Of a DNA stretch of 64,000 nt, positions 52,251 through 61,117 are shown piece after piece. This DNA comes from Pseudomonadota bacterium (GTDB taxonomy: Bacteria > Pseudomonadota > Gammaproteobacteria > Steroidobacterales > Steroidobacteraceae): positions 124,001-188,000 of the forward strand of contig JADJXW010000003.1 in the NCBI GenBank assembly GCA_016720075.1, given 5' to 3'. The notes beneath the pieces are model-generated. The model was not told where the DNA came from and searched no databases. It saw only the letters and a list, made by a program, of their open reading frames with translations. The translations under genes were made by a program, and so were the position numbers. Each line of letters opens with the position of its first letter. Position 1 is the stretch's first letter.

Positions 52251-52589
52251 TCAGGGCGGCGCCGGGGGCCGCTTCGTGATCAGTTCGAACCGCAGCTCAC
52301 CGTCGTCGTACAGGGTGCGCGTCATCCGGACATTCATGCCGGGAACGAGGTTGCGCGCCTTGAGGATCCGCACCTGCTCGCCCGTGGCCATGCGGACCCG
52401 GCAGGTCTGGCCTTCGCAATCCAGCACCGTGGCGGTGGTTTCGGATACCGACCTCACCTCGGCATGCCCGCCCCAGATGCCCCACCAGGCCAGGAACATG
52501 CCGAGCGGAATGCCGATGCCCAGCACGCGCGCCACGCTGTGGCCGCGAGCGAATCCGGAGTTCTCTAGGTTTTCCGGGGCGCGGCGCAC
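52251..52589 (-). CDS. Small membrane protein of unknown function
   Basis: A 112-residue protein from GTG 52589 (GGAGAAG site upstream), with one membrane helix near residues 22-41 and a periplasmic beta-domain (SETTATVLDCEGQTCRV, with two Cys) resembling an OB-like or DUF3592-type fragment. Its start overlaps the GNAT gene's end by 25 bp in another frame. Ends with a Pro-rich tail. Function unknown. Confidence 0.65.
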   Translation of the reverse strand: MRRAPENLENSGFARGHSVARVLGIGIPLGMFLAWWGIWGGHAEVRSVSETTATVLDCEGQTCRVRMATGEQVRILKARNLVPGMNVRMTRTLYDDGELRFELITKRPPAPP

Positions 52590-53038
52590 AGGGTCTTCTC
52601 CATGAACACGCTGTTCGGATCAGGAAGATAGTGGCCAAAGGGCGCGCGCTCGGCATAGCCGGCGCGCGCATACAGTCGCAGCGCCTCGGGCTGCCGGTTG
52701 CCGGTTTCAAGGCGCAGCAGTGGCCGCTGGTGGGCGAGCGCCTGCCCTTCCAGGAATTCCAGCAGCGCCGCGCCCAGGCCACGACCCCGGGACTGCGGCG
52801 GCACGTACATGCGCTTGAGTTCCCCGTAACCGTCCATCAGCACCACCGCGCCGCAACCACAGACCTGTCCAGCAGTATCGCGCGCCACCGCGAACACCAC
52901 ACCCGGCGCGGTCAGCGCGGCCATGTCGATGCCATGGTGGCTCTCCGCCGGATACAGCGGCTTCTGGTAGGCATCCAGCGCATCGATCAGCGCGATGACC
53001 TCGGGCTGGTCGGGCCGCTCGATGGCGATGCGGATCAT
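52565..53038 (-). CDS. GNAT family N-acetyltransferase
   Basis: A 157-residue acetyl-CoA-dependent acetyltransferase: the acetyl-CoA loop SRGRGLGAALLEFLE, preceding beta strand ELKRMYVPP, and a C-terminal RLYARAGYAERAPFG segment. ATG 53038 touches the stop of the upstream Abhydrolase_10 gene (TGATG), so it is translated with it. Substrate unknown. Confidence 0.93.
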   Translation of the reverse strand: MIRIAIERPDQPEVIALIDALDAYQKPLYPAESHHGIDMAALTAPGVVFAVARDTAGQVCGCGAVVLMDGYGELKRMYVPPQSRGRGLGAALLEFLEGQALAHQRPLLRLETGNRQPEALRLYARAGYAERAPFGHYLPDPNSVFMEKTLCAAPRKT

Positions 53039-54546
53039 CAGAACGCCGGTGCCGTGCGTGCCGCTGCGGCCTTGATGGCAGCAGCATCCTCGGGCGTGAG
53101 GCGCCGCGCGGTAGCAGCCTCGTCCACTGCCGCGCCGAAGCGACGAATGAACTCCGCGCGCGTGCGGTACAGCGATTTGAGCGCGCCGGCACCCAGTGGC
53201 TGCATCGCCCCGGTCAGTGCGCACACGCCCTGCGCGCGCGCATCCGTGTTGCGCGGCGTGCTCCGGCCCCGATACGAGGCCAGCGGAACGTCGACCTGCG
53301 GCAGGCGCAGGCCGCCCAGCGCATTGCCCAGTGCATCGCGCTGCACTTCGCCGGCCGCATCGGTCTGGATGCGCGGTTCGCGCGTCATGGGCATCTGCCT
53401 CACCAGCAGGTCGTCGAACTGCTGCCAGATGCCGTTGAATGCGTATCCCACCGGGAAGTCGCGTCGCGGCTCGAGGCACAGGTCGGCCGCCGGTGCCGCG
53501 TGGCCTGCAATGGTGAGGTCCGCGGTGGCCGGCTGTCCCGCGGCGAAGGGACCGGAGTGCGCAGCACCCGCGATCTCGTAGAGCCGCAGCACACCCGGCG
53601 CATCCGCATCATCGACGCGGCGCTTCAGCGCGCGCTGGAAATCGGACTCGGTCATCACCGTCACGAACGGCACGCCCAGCGCCGGTGCGGCCCGGCGCCG
53701 ATCAGTGTCCGGCAGCGCCGCCGCGCACTGGTTGATGAGCGCGGCGTTGGCACCTGCCGCATTCAGGTAGCCGTCGAACACCGGCGAACCGTCTCCCAGT
53801 CGCAGCACTTCATGCAGCGCATGCGCATAGGTGGTGATGTATCCGCCAGTCTGCGAATAACCCGCCGCGATCACGCGCTGCGGATTCAGCTGCAGCAGCG
53901 GATTTTCCCTGCTGGAACTCCTGAGCAGCGCGCCCACCTGCGCGATGAGATCCCAGGCCAGGCCATTCTCCGCATCGGGAAGATCGGCCGCGGCAGGCGT
54001 GACCGCGCAGGCCTCACCGCGCCGGTGCGCGAACGACAGCCTCGCGTAGCGCACGGCATCGAAGCGCTGCAGCGTCGCGACGGCCACGGGCTTCACGGTG
54101 ACGCCCACCCAGGCGTCGCCTCTTGCCAGGAAATGTTCCCAGGAAAATCCCCACAGCGGCGCGAAGTCGTATTGACCGGTGGGATTCAGCAGCTCGACCA
54201 CCACGCGGCCGCTGAACTTCGCAGCCTCCTTCGGCCGGCGCACCAGCAGGCGCGTGGCGTAGGGCACATCCGCCGCCCGGACCACGACGCCATCGCCGCT
54301 GCCGGCCCAGTCGTACACATTCGCGAAGCCGCTGACCAGCAGCTCCGATTCCACATAGCCGCGCGCGGCCAGGTCCACCGGCAGCAGCGCGTGATCCGCG
54401 CCCAGGAAGGGCCGGTTGGTGGCGCTGGCGGGAATGATGCTGGCGCGCGGCGTGGTCACCAGCCGCGCGTCGGCCGCGCCGGCGCCAACACCGGCCAGCA
54501 TCAGGACCATCAGCAGTGGCAAACTCCGGTGCAGCATGGGCTGCAT
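53038..54546 (-). CDS. Secreted Abhydrolase_10-type alpha/beta hydrolase
   Basis: A 502-residue exported enzyme, same family as the hydrolase half of the gene at 19248-21755. Signal peptide ending GAGAADA; FLGADHALLPVDLAARGYVE, TRLLVRRPKEAAKFSG, WVGVTVKP, nucleophile in GYSQTGGY, and the LDVP-like VDVPLASYRG end. Compared with the fused paralogue it has no propeller. Start ATG 54546. Leads a two- or three-gene unit with GNAT and the small membrane protein. Substrate unknown. Confidence 0.9.
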   Translation of the reverse strand: MQPMLHRSLPLLMVLMLAGVGAGAADARLVTTPRASIIPASATNRPFLGADHALLPVDLAARGYVESELLVSGFANVYDWAGSGDGVVVRAADVPYATRLLVRRPKEAAKFSGRVVVELLNPTGQYDFAPLWGFSWEHFLARGDAWVGVTVKPVAVATLQRFDAVRYARLSFAHRRGEACAVTPAAADLPDAENGLAWDLIAQVGALLRSSSRENPLLQLNPQRVIAAGYSQTGGYITTYAHALHEVLRLGDGSPVFDGYLNAAGANAALINQCAAALPDTDRRRAAPALGVPFVTVMTESDFQRALKRRVDDADAPGVLRLYEIAGAAHSGPFAAGQPATADLTIAGHAAPAADLCLEPRRDFPVGYAFNGIWQQFDDLLVRQMPMTREPRIQTDAAGEVQRDALGNALGGLRLPQVDVPLASYRGRSTPRNTDARAQGVCALTGAMQPLGAGALKSLYRTRAEFIRRFGAAVDEAATARRLTPEDAAAIKAAAARTAPAF

Positions 54547-54588
54547 GACAGCCCAGCCCGGTGCGTACTGTCAAACGGAAGGTTCAAC

Positions 54589-55479
54589 TTGGCCGACCCC
54601 CTGCTGGAAAGTTTCGACGACTTCATTTCCCGCTCCGCCGCCCGGCCCGGCAGCTCGCACTTCGTCGACGTGGCCGGCATCCGCATGCATTACCTGCAGT
54701 GGGCGGGCCCGCCCGGCGCGCCCGTGCTGCTGCTGCTGCACGGGTACCTTGCGCATGCCCACTGGTGGGATTTCATCGCGCCGTGGCTGGCAGAGCACTA
54801 CCGCATCATCGCGCCGGATTTCGGCGGCATGGGCGACAGCGGCCACCGCCCCGGCTACGCGCACGGCGATTTCCATGAAGAGATCAACGGCCTCGTCGAT
54901 GCGCTCGGCATCGCCGGCTGCACGGTGATCGGCCACAGCTTTGGCGGGCGCGCGCTGCTCTATGCCTGCGCGCACCGCCCCGAGCAGTTCAGCCGGGCGA
55001 TCGTGGTGGATTCGCGGCTGGGCTCGAAGAGCGATCCGGTGCGCGGCTTCGACGAGGAATGGCGGCCCAAGAAGCGCTACGCCGACGAGGCCACCATCCT
55101 CTCCCGTTTTACATTGCGCCCGATCGAACCGGCTCCGGAGGCGGCGCTGCGCCACATGGCCCGGGCCTCGATCCGGCAGGACCAGGACGGCTGGGTATGG
55201 AAGTTCGACGAGAACGTCACGCGGCTGTACCAGGTGCCGAAGGACTACCCCGGCGTCGACGACACCGTGAACCTGCGGGAGATGAACACGCCGGTGGACT
55301 TCATCTATGGCGAGCTCAGCCGCGTGGTAACGCCTGCCCGGGCAGCACTGCTGGCCCGCTGCCTGCCCAACGTGCGTTCGGTAACCGGCATTCCTTGCAG
55401 CCACCACCATTTGCCGGTGAGCCAGCCCATCGCGCTGCTGGCCGCGCTGAGGGTATTGCTGCAGGAAAAAGTAGGCTAG
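54589..55479 (+). CDS. Alpha/beta hydrolase
   Basis: Cytoplasmic 296-residue hydrolase: LLLLHGY oxyanion region, DFGGMGDS, nucleophile elbow GHSFGG and a His-rich end (CSHHHLPVSQP) with the catalytic His. TTG 54589 with GGAAGG upstream is the best start. It is divergent from the Abhydrolase_10 gene and followed 10 bp later by the OPT transporter, so both may share a promoter in 54547-54588. Epoxide-, haloalkane- or ester-type substrate cannot be told apart. Confidence 0.9.
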   Translation: MADPLLESFDDFISRSAARPGSSHFVDVAGIRMHYLQWAGPPGAPVLLLLHGYLAHAHWWDFIAPWLAEHYRIIAPDFGGMGDSGHRPGYAHGDFHEEINGLVDALGIAGCTVIGHSFGGRALLYACAHRPEQFSRAIVVDSRLGSKSDPVRGFDEEWRPKKRYADEATILSRFTLRPIEPAPEAALRHMARASIRQDQDGWVWKFDENVTRLYQVPKDYPGVDDTVNLREMNTPVDFIYGELSRVVTPARAALLARCLPNVRSVTGIPCSHHHLPVSQPIALLAALRVLLQEKVG

Positions 55480-55489
55480 GCTGCCGCGC

Positions 55490-57763
55490 ATGAATACCGA
55501 GAAGCTGGTCAACCGGCCCTATATCCCCGCCAAGACAAGCCTGCCCGAATTCACGCTGCGTGCGGTCCTCACCGGCACGCTGCTCGGCATCATCTTCGGC
55601 GCCTCGTCGCTGTACCTGGTGCTCAAGGTGGGCCTCACGGTCAGCGCCTCCATCCCGGTGGCGGTCATCTCGATCACGCTGTGGCGCATGCTGTCGAAGT
55701 TCCGCATCCGCGACGGCAGCATCCTCGAGCACAACATCTCGCAGACCGCGGGCAGCGCGGGTGAATCCATCGCCTTCGGCGTGGGCGTCACGATGCCGGC
55801 CATCCTCATCCTCGGGTTCGACCTGGAACTCACGCGCGTGCTGCTGGTGGCCGTGCTCGGCGGTCTGCTCGGCATCCTGATGATGATCCCGCTGCGCCGC
55901 GCGCTCATCGTGCAGCAGCACGGGGTGCTGAAGTATCCCGAAGGCACCGCCTGCGCCGAAGTGCTCAAGGCTGGCGCTTCCACCGAATCCATCGCCGCCG
56001 CCGATCCGGCCGCGGTGGGCACCACGGTGGGCGGCATCAGCGCGCGCACCATCTTCACCGGCTTCGGCATCGGCCTCGCCTACAAGGCGCTGAACGTCGC
56101 CTTCAAGGGCTGGAAGGATGTGGCCGGCACCGCCTTCGGCGCCCCGCTCAAGGGCGGATCCATCGCCGCCGAGGTCAGCCCCGAGCTGCTGGGCGTGGGC
56201 TACATCATCGGCATGCGCGTCTCGAGCTGGATGTTCGCGGGCGGCTTCATCACCTACCTGCTGCTGATCCCGATGATCATGTTCTTCGGCGCGAACGCCG
56301 CCGGCATCATCCCGCCCGGCACCAAGCCCATCGGCGAGATGACTCCCGGCGAGATACGCAACGACTACGTGCTGTACATCGGCGCGGGCGCCGTCGCCAC
56401 CTCCGGCATCATCATGCTGATCCGCTCGCTGCCGCTCATCCTGGGCGGCATCCGCTCGGGCCTGGCCGACGTGCGCGCGGCGCGCGACGGCTCCGGCAGC
56501 ACCGACCGCCGCCAGCAGGACATTCCGCTGAAGTTCGTCGGCATCGGCATCCTGGTGCTGCTGGCGGTCATCATGGCCGCGCCGTCGCTGCACATGAACC
56601 TGCTGGGCGCAGTGCTCATCGTGCTGCTGGGCGCGCTGTTCGTCACCGTGTCATCGCGCCTCACCGGTGAAGTGGGCTCCACGTCCAATCCCATCTCCGG
56701 CATGACCATCGCCACGCTGATGCTCACCTGCCTGGTGTTCCTCATCGTCGGCTGGACCGGCGGCCAGTGGTATGTCACCGCCCTTTCGATCGGCGGCATC
56801 GTGTGCATCGCCTGCTCCAACGGCGGCACCACCTCGCAGGATCTGAAAACCGGCTTCCTGGTGGGCGGCACGCCCAAGCTGCAGCAGTACTCCATCCTCA
56901 TCGGCGCCTTCGCCTCGGCGCTGCTGATGGGCCCCATCCTGCTCAAGCTCAACGAGAACGCCACGGTCTATGTGCCCGCCGCGCAGGTGGCGCCGCAGGG
57001 ACTTTCCACCGACGTGGCCGCACTGGGCGACAAACGCGAATCCGTTGCCGGCGTGCAGTCGAAGGACGACAGCGCGAGCTACCACGTCTGGCACAAGACC
57101 GACCTGGCCGGCGGCCCCGCCGGCAAGTACCTGGTGGATGATTCCGGCAAGGCCGTGTGGCTGGTGGACCCGGGCATCAACGGCGTGCACACCACGCGGC
57201 CCGACGGCACCGAAGTGCGCAAGTTCGACGCGCCGAAGGCCACGCTGGTTTCCTACATCATCAAGGGCATCCTCGACCGGGAGCTGCCGTGGGAACTGAT
57301 CATCTTCGGCGCGATGCTCGCGCTGGCGATGGAGTTCTGCGGCATGCCGTCGCTGGTGATCTCGGTGGGCGCGTACCTGCCCATCTCCACCACGGCGCCG
57401 ATGTTCATCGGCGGCCTGATCCGCTGGCTGATGGACCGGCGCATGCGCCGCAAGCCTGAACTGGCGAAACTCGATGAGCACGAATTCAATGCGGTGGCCG
57501 ATCGCGGCCCGGGCGTGCTGTTCGCCTCCGGCTACATCGCCGGCGGCGCCATTGCGGGCATCCTGATCGCGTTCCTGGCCGGCGTGATGGGGGATTTCGA
57601 CGCGGCGCTTCAGCGCTGGGCCGCGGGGCACAATCCGTTCTACGCTGGTCCCTATGCAGACCTGCTGACGCTGCTGCCCTTCCTGGTGCTGACGCTGCTG
57701 CTGTGGCTCGTAGCCCGGGGCAGCTGGCTTTCAGGCGGCGGCAACTCCGCCGCCAAGCAGTAG
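55490..57763 (+). CDS. OPT family oligopeptide transporter
   Basis: Large polytopic membrane protein, 757 residues with about 14-16 helices. Begins with the family's YIPAKTSLPEFTLRAVLTGTLLG, then GLTVSASIPVAVISITLW, ISQTAGSAGES and YPEGTACAEVLKAG. A soluble insert (residues about 500-590) is rich in Asp/Lys. Imports small peptides or metal-chelate peptides. ATG 55490, 10 bp after the hydrolase. Confidence 0.95.
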   Translation: MNTEKLVNRPYIPAKTSLPEFTLRAVLTGTLLGIIFGASSLYLVLKVGLTVSASIPVAVISITLWRMLSKFRIRDGSILEHNISQTAGSAGESIAFGVGVTMPAILILGFDLELTRVLLVAVLGGLLGILMMIPLRRALIVQQHGVLKYPEGTACAEVLKAGASTESIAAADPAAVGTTVGGISARTIFTGFGIGLAYKALNVAFKGWKDVAGTAFGAPLKGGSIAAEVSPELLGVGYIIGMRVSSWMFAGGFITYLLLIPMIMFFGANAAGIIPPGTKPIGEMTPGEIRNDYVLYIGAGAVATSGIIMLIRSLPLILGGIRSGLADVRAARDGSGSTDRRQQDIPLKFVGIGILVLLAVIMAAPSLHMNLLGAVLIVLLGALFVTVSSRLTGEVGSTSNPISGMTIATLMLTCLVFLIVGWTGGQWYVTALSIGGIVCIACSNGGTTSQDLKTGFLVGGTPKLQQYSILIGAFASALLMGPILLKLNENATVYVPAAQVAPQGLSTDVAALGDKRESVAGVQSKDDSASYHVWHKTDLAGGPAGKYLVDDSGKAVWLVDPGINGVHTTRPDGTEVRKFDAPKATLVSYIIKGILDRELPWELIIFGAMLALAMEFCGMPSLVISVGAYLPISTTAPMFIGGLIRWLMDRRMRRKPELAKLDEHEFNAVADRGPGVLFASGYIAGGAIAGILIAFLAGVMGDFDAALQRWAAGHNPFYAGPYADLLTLLPFLVLTLLLWLVARGSWLSGGGNSAAKQ

Positions 57764-57767
57764 CACG

Positions 57768-57902
57768 CTAGCGGCTGCGCGCCCTGCGGGCTGCCTGCCA
57801 GGCGGCCCGCGCCATGGCTGAAGTGATAGCCAGAGGCTTGCGGCAACGGACACACATTGTCCTGTTGTCGGCGTTTTCCGCTCCGCACCGTGGGCAGTAC
57901 AT
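57768..57902 (-). CDS. 44-residue zinc-ribbon micro-protein
   Basis: A complete small gene (ATG 57902 to TAG 57768) encoding MYCPRCGAENADN, then CVRCRKPLA and an Arg/Ala-rich tail. Four Cys in CxxC pairs predict a zinc-ribbon of the type that begins many bacterial proteins; here it stands alone. It ends 4 bp from the OPT stop and lies downstream of yqhA on the same strand. Function unknown. Confidence 0.65.
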   Translation of the reverse strand: MYCPRCGAENADNRTMCVRCRKPLAITSAMARAAWQAARRARSR

Positions 57903-57966
57903 CCGGATTCCCGTGGCCTTGGTACGAGGGATTCTGCCACAGGGGTCGTTGGGGTCGACAATCGAT

Positions 57967-57986
57967 TTTGGGCGAAATCGCCCAAA
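57967..57986. terminator. Perfect 9-bp inverted repeat between YqhA and the zinc ribbon
   Basis: Arms TTTGGGCGA and TCGCCCAAA with a two-base spacer. It lies 14 bp past the YqhA stop and about 65 bp before the zinc-ribbon start. The short spacer suits either a terminator for yqhA or an operator site. The rest of 57903-58000 shows no gene. Confidence 0.5.
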
Positions 57987-58000
57987 TTCACCGCTGGCGT

Positions 58001-58513
58001 TCAGCCCTTGTCGTGGCGGTGCGAGGCGGCCGTGAGCCGGTCGAGCACGCCCATCAGCACGGCCGAGGCGACGAAGGTGAGGTGGATGATGACGTACCAC
58101 ATCAGCACCTCGCTCTCGACCTTCTCGGCCTCCATGAACTTGCGCAGCAGGTGGATCGAGGAGATCGCCACGATGGACGCGGCCACCTTGAGCTTCAGCG
58201 AGCCGGCATCGAGCTTGCCGAGCCAGCCCAGCTTGTCGCCGCCGCCTTCCACGTCGATCTTCGACACGAAGTTCTCGTAGCCCGAGAACATCACCATCAC
58301 GATGAGCCCGGCCACCAGCGCGAGGTCGACCAGTGCCAGCAGCGACAGCACCACATCGGCCTCGGACACGGATGTGACATGCGTCAGCGCATGGAACAGT
58401 TCCTCGAAGAACTTGATGCCCAGCACGACCAGCGCGAGCGAGAGGCCCAGGTAGACGGGGGCGATCAGCCAGCGGCTGGCGAAAAACAGGCGTTCGACGG
58501 TGCGTTCAATCAT
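58001..58513 (-). CDS. YqhA/UPF0114 family membrane protein
   Basis: A 170-residue inner-membrane protein with three to four helices; the family blocks FFASRWLIAPVYLGLSLAL, VDLALVAGLIVMVMFSGYENFVS and the LRKFMEAEKV/VIIHLTFVASA region are plain. Start ATG 58513 overlaps the stop of the MOSC gene (ATGA). Function in the family is not established; a role in envelope physiology has been suggested. Confidence 0.93.
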   Translation of the reverse strand: MIERTVERLFFASRWLIAPVYLGLSLALVVLGIKFFEELFHALTHVTSVSEADVVLSLLALVDLALVAGLIVMVMFSGYENFVSKIDVEGGGDKLGWLGKLDAGSLKLKVAASIVAISSIHLLRKFMEAEKVESEVLMWYVIIHLTFVASAVLMGVLDRLTAASHRHDKG

Positions 58514-59325
58514 GGCGCGATTATAGAGGCCGGCGCGCCGCGCGTGAGGATGCTTCCCGCCCCGGCCAGCGCATAGGCATTGCGGCCGAAGACCACGCCA
58601 CGCAGGTCCCGGTCGAACCGGTAGGACTTCAGCGTGGCCAGCGGCTCCGCGCCGGTACGCTGGCCGGTGACATGATCAAGAGTGGTGATCGCGCAGCGCG
58701 TGCAGGCCTTGGTCAGCTGCAGCCGCGCGTCGCCCGTCTCGAGAATGCTGGCTGCGTCCTCGGCGTAGGGCGCGACGCCCCCGAGCAGGATGTTCGGGCG
58801 AAAGCGCTGTACCGGCAGGTCGTGGCCCACGCGCGTGGCGAGGTCGGCGATGGATCCCTCGGACAGCACCAGCAGCGGATAGCCGTCGGAAAACAGCGTG
58901 GGCACCGCCTGGCCGGCGGTCCAGCGCTCATCCGCCAGCCGCGGCTGCGATTGATCGAAGCGAACCAGGCGCAGCGAGCGGGCCAGGAAACCGGAAAGAA
59001 GCTCCGACACCTCGCGGCCCGCATCGAAGGCGCTGCAATGCGCGCTCCACACCTGCACTGCAACGTTCTCGCCGCCATGGTCGACGGCGACCGCGGCGCT
59101 TTCACCCGAGGGAACCGTCAGGTGCAAGCGACCCGCTTCGATGGCGGTGGAGATCAGCGCCAGGCGACCTTCTTCGCGCTGCGTGACGAACCGCCCCGCG
59201 GCATCGACGATCATCCATTCGCGATCGTGCCGGAAGCCCTGCGGCCCCAGTTCCACGCGCTCGCACTCGATGCCGGCCGCCGACTTGACGGGATAGATGA
59301 ACAGGCGGGCGAGGGTTGCCCTCAT
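58510..59325 (-). CDS. MOSC domain protein (YcbX-like)
   Basis: A 271-residue molybdenum-cofactor-binding protein with an N-terminal MOSC beta-barrel (IYPVKSAAGIECERVELGPQG, FRHDREWMI) and C-terminal MOSC domain containing QRFRPNILL and the conserved Cys in KACTRCAITTLD. Related proteins reduce N-hydroxylated compounds. Overlaps MarR in front and YqhA behind by 4 bp each, forming a MarR-MOSC-YqhA operon, so the regulator may control its own operon as well as the pump. Confidence 0.92.
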   Translation of the reverse strand: MRATLARLFIYPVKSAAGIECERVELGPQGFRHDREWMIVDAAGRFVTQREEGRLALISTAIEAGRLHLTVPSGESAAVAVDHGGENVAVQVWSAHCSAFDAGREVSELLSGFLARSLRLVRFDQSQPRLADERWTAGQAVPTLFSDGYPLLVLSEGSIADLATRVGHDLPVQRFRPNILLGGVAPYAEDAASILETGDARLQLTKACTRCAITTLDHVTGQRTGAEPLATLKSYRFDRDLRGVVFGRNAYALAGAGSILTRGAPASIIAP

Positions 59326-59828
59326 GCAGGCCGGACCGCGCCCCCCCGGGGCGGCGGTTCGACTGATTCGCGGCGCCCATCGGTTTCCAGTCCTTCGACG
59401 CAGCGTTCGAGGTAGCCGCGAAGCTCGGACACTTCCTGCGAAGAAAGGCGGGAGAGCATCTGCGTCATGACCGGCGCGCCCGCGCCGCGCGCGGCGTTCA
59501 GCCGCTCGAGCCCCGCGGGCAGCAGGTACCACCGGTCGGCGCGGCGATTTTGCGGATCGGGACGGCGTTCCACCGAACCCTCGCGCTCCAGCCGGCGCAG
59601 CAGGCCGGTCATGGTCTGGGCGGTGACCAGCAGCCGCCGCGCCAGCCGTGCGCCGGCGACCCCGGGCTCCTGCTGCAGCTGATCGAGCGTGACCAGATGC
59701 GCGAACGACAGGTCACTGCTGCGGCGCAGCCGCTCATCGACCTGGTGCCGGAATTGGTGCATCAACCGTTTGAGCAGGAAACTGATCTGCTCTTCGGGAG
59801 TGCGCTGGCAGGTTCGTTGCGAGGTCAC
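59322..59828 (-). CDS. MarR family transcriptional regulator
   Basis: A 168-residue dimeric winged-helix repressor: helix FLLKRLMHQFRHQVDERLR, the helix-turn-helix around LARRLLVTAQTMTGLLRRLEREG, and a wing RRPDPQNRRADRWYLL. GTG 59828. Divergent from the RND adaptor, with two palindromes in the gap, so it most likely represses the pump until a toxic ligand binds. Stop overlaps the MOSC start (ATGA). Confidence 0.93.
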   Translation of the reverse strand: MTSQRTCQRTPEEQISFLLKRLMHQFRHQVDERLRRSSDLSFAHLVTLDQLQQEPGVAGARLARRLLVTAQTMTGLLRRLEREGSVERRPDPQNRRADRWYLLPAGLERLNAARGAGAPVMTQMLSRLSSQEVSELRGYLERCVEGLETDGRRESVEPPPRGGAVRPA

Positions 59829-59847
59829 GATCGGGGCCGGGGATTGC

Positions 59848-59875
59848 TTGCCAAAAGTAAGGTGCCTGATAATAT
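59848..59875 (+). promoter_or_regulatory. Predicted sigma-70 promoter of the RND adaptor
   Basis: TTGCCA (59848-59853) and TAATAT (59870-59875) with a 16-base spacer, the best promoter-like pair seen in the window; the -10 lies inside the first palindrome, as expected for repression. Confidence 0.55.
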
Positions 59876-59880
59876 ATCAG
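59866..59880. promoter_or_regulatory. Predicted MarR operator 1
   Basis: Inverted repeat CTGATA, three bases, TATCAG. It overlaps the predicted -10 box and is one helical turn or so from operator 2, which has the same half-site. Confidence 0.6.
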
Positions 59881-59884
59881 CCAC

Positions 59885-59894
59885 CTGATATCAG
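59885..59894. promoter_or_regulatory. Predicted MarR operator 2
   Basis: Perfect 10-bp palindrome CTGATATCAG that shares the CTGATA half-site of operator 1, in the transcript leader of the adaptor gene. Confidence 0.6.
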
Positions 59895-59911
59895 ACAAGC
59901 CGAGCTCACCG

Positions 59912-61105
59912 ATGCGCATCGACAAGACGCCCTTTCTGCGACCCCGCCTTCTGCAGAAAGTTCTCCTGATCGCGATCACCAGTGCCGCGTTGGCGGCCAC
60001 CGGCTGCAGCCGGAACAAGCCGGCCGAGGGCGCAAGCCCCGCCGCGAGCCAGGGTGGCCAACCCGCCGCGGCCAAGGGCGCCGCGGGCCCGGGTCGCCCG
60101 GCAGGTGCCGCGGGCACTTCGTCCATGACCATCACCACCACGCAGGTGAAGAGCCTGGACATCGTGCGCAGCGTGCCGGCCACGGGTTCCATCCATCCCT
60201 GGCAGGAAGTGATCGTCAGCGCCGAAGTCGGCGGCTATCGAGTGGCCGAGGTACTGGTGGACGTGGGCACGCGAGTATCGAAGGGCCAGCCGCTGGTGCG
60301 CCTGTCGGGCGACATGCTGCAGGCGGACCTCGATTCCAAGCGCGCCGCGCTGCGCAGCGCCGAGGCCGCGCTGGTCAACGCTTCCGCGGCACTGCGCCGC
60401 GGCGAGCAGGTGCGCAACTCCGGCGCGCTGTCGGCCGCCGACCTCGACAAGCTGACGGCCGACCAGATCGCGGCGCAGGCGCGGGTTGAAACCGCGCGCG
60501 CGGATGTCACCACCTCCGAACTGCGCGCGCGCTACGGCACCGTTACCGCGCCCGACAGCGGCGTGGTCACCTCGCGCACCGTGAGCGTGGGCCAGATCGC
60601 GCAGGCGGGCGCCGAGATGCTGCGCATGCTGCGGCAGAACCGCGTCGAATGGCGCGCCGAGGTGCCCGAGGCGCAACTCTCGCGCATCAAGGTGGGCCAG
60701 AACGCCTCGATCACGGCGGTGGATGGCACGGTGCTCGCCGGCCGCGTGCGCGCGGTCGCCCCCACGGTGCAGACCACGAACCGCACGGGCCTGGTCTACG
60801 TCGACATCATCGGCGAGGGCGCGCGCCCCGGCATGTTCGCGCGCGGCCAGATCGACGTGGGCAAGGGCCCTGCCCTGCTGCTGCCGGTGGCCAGCGTCGT
60901 GATGCAGGATGGCTACAGCTACGTGTTCGTGCTCAAGGGCGCCAACTCCGTGGAGCGCCGGCGCGTGCAGCAGGTCGGCGTGCGCGGCGACGACATGGAA
61001 GTCTCCGACGGCGTGGCCGCGGGCGATGTCATCGCGGTGAAGGGCGCGGGCTTCCTCAAGGATGGCGACACGATCACGGTCAACAACGCCGCGCCCGCGG
61101 CGTAA
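59912..61105 (+). CDS. RND efflux periplasmic adaptor lipoprotein (second pump)
   Basis: Membrane-fusion protein of 397 residues: lipobox ALAATGC, a Gly/Pro/Ala linker (residues 35-68), lipoyl half (EVIVSAEVGGYRVAEVLVDVGTRV), a helical hairpin with an ALSAADLDKL motif, and GTVTAPDSGVV. Divergent from MarR; the ATG lies about 30 bases after the predicted promoter. The pump permease follows after 90 bp. It resembles the MdtA/AcrA-like group rather than the first adaptor. Confidence 0.95.
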   Translation: MRIDKTPFLRPRLLQKVLLIAITSAALAATGCSRNKPAEGASPAASQGGQPAAAKGAAGPGRPAGAAGTSSMTITTTQVKSLDIVRSVPATGSIHPWQEVIVSAEVGGYRVAEVLVDVGTRVSKGQPLVRLSGDMLQADLDSKRAALRSAEAALVNASAALRRGEQVRNSGALSAADLDKLTADQIAAQARVETARADVTTSELRARYGTVTAPDSGVVTSRTVSVGQIAQAGAEMLRMLRQNRVEWRAEVPEAQLSRIKVGQNASITAVDGTVLAGRVRAVAPTVQTTNRTGLVYVDIIGEGARPGMFARGQIDVGKGPALLLPVASVVMQDGYSYVFVLKGANSVERRRVQQVGVRGDDMEVSDGVAAGDVIAVKGAGFLKDGDTITVNNAAPAA

Positions 61106-61117
61106 GCGAGCCCCGCC

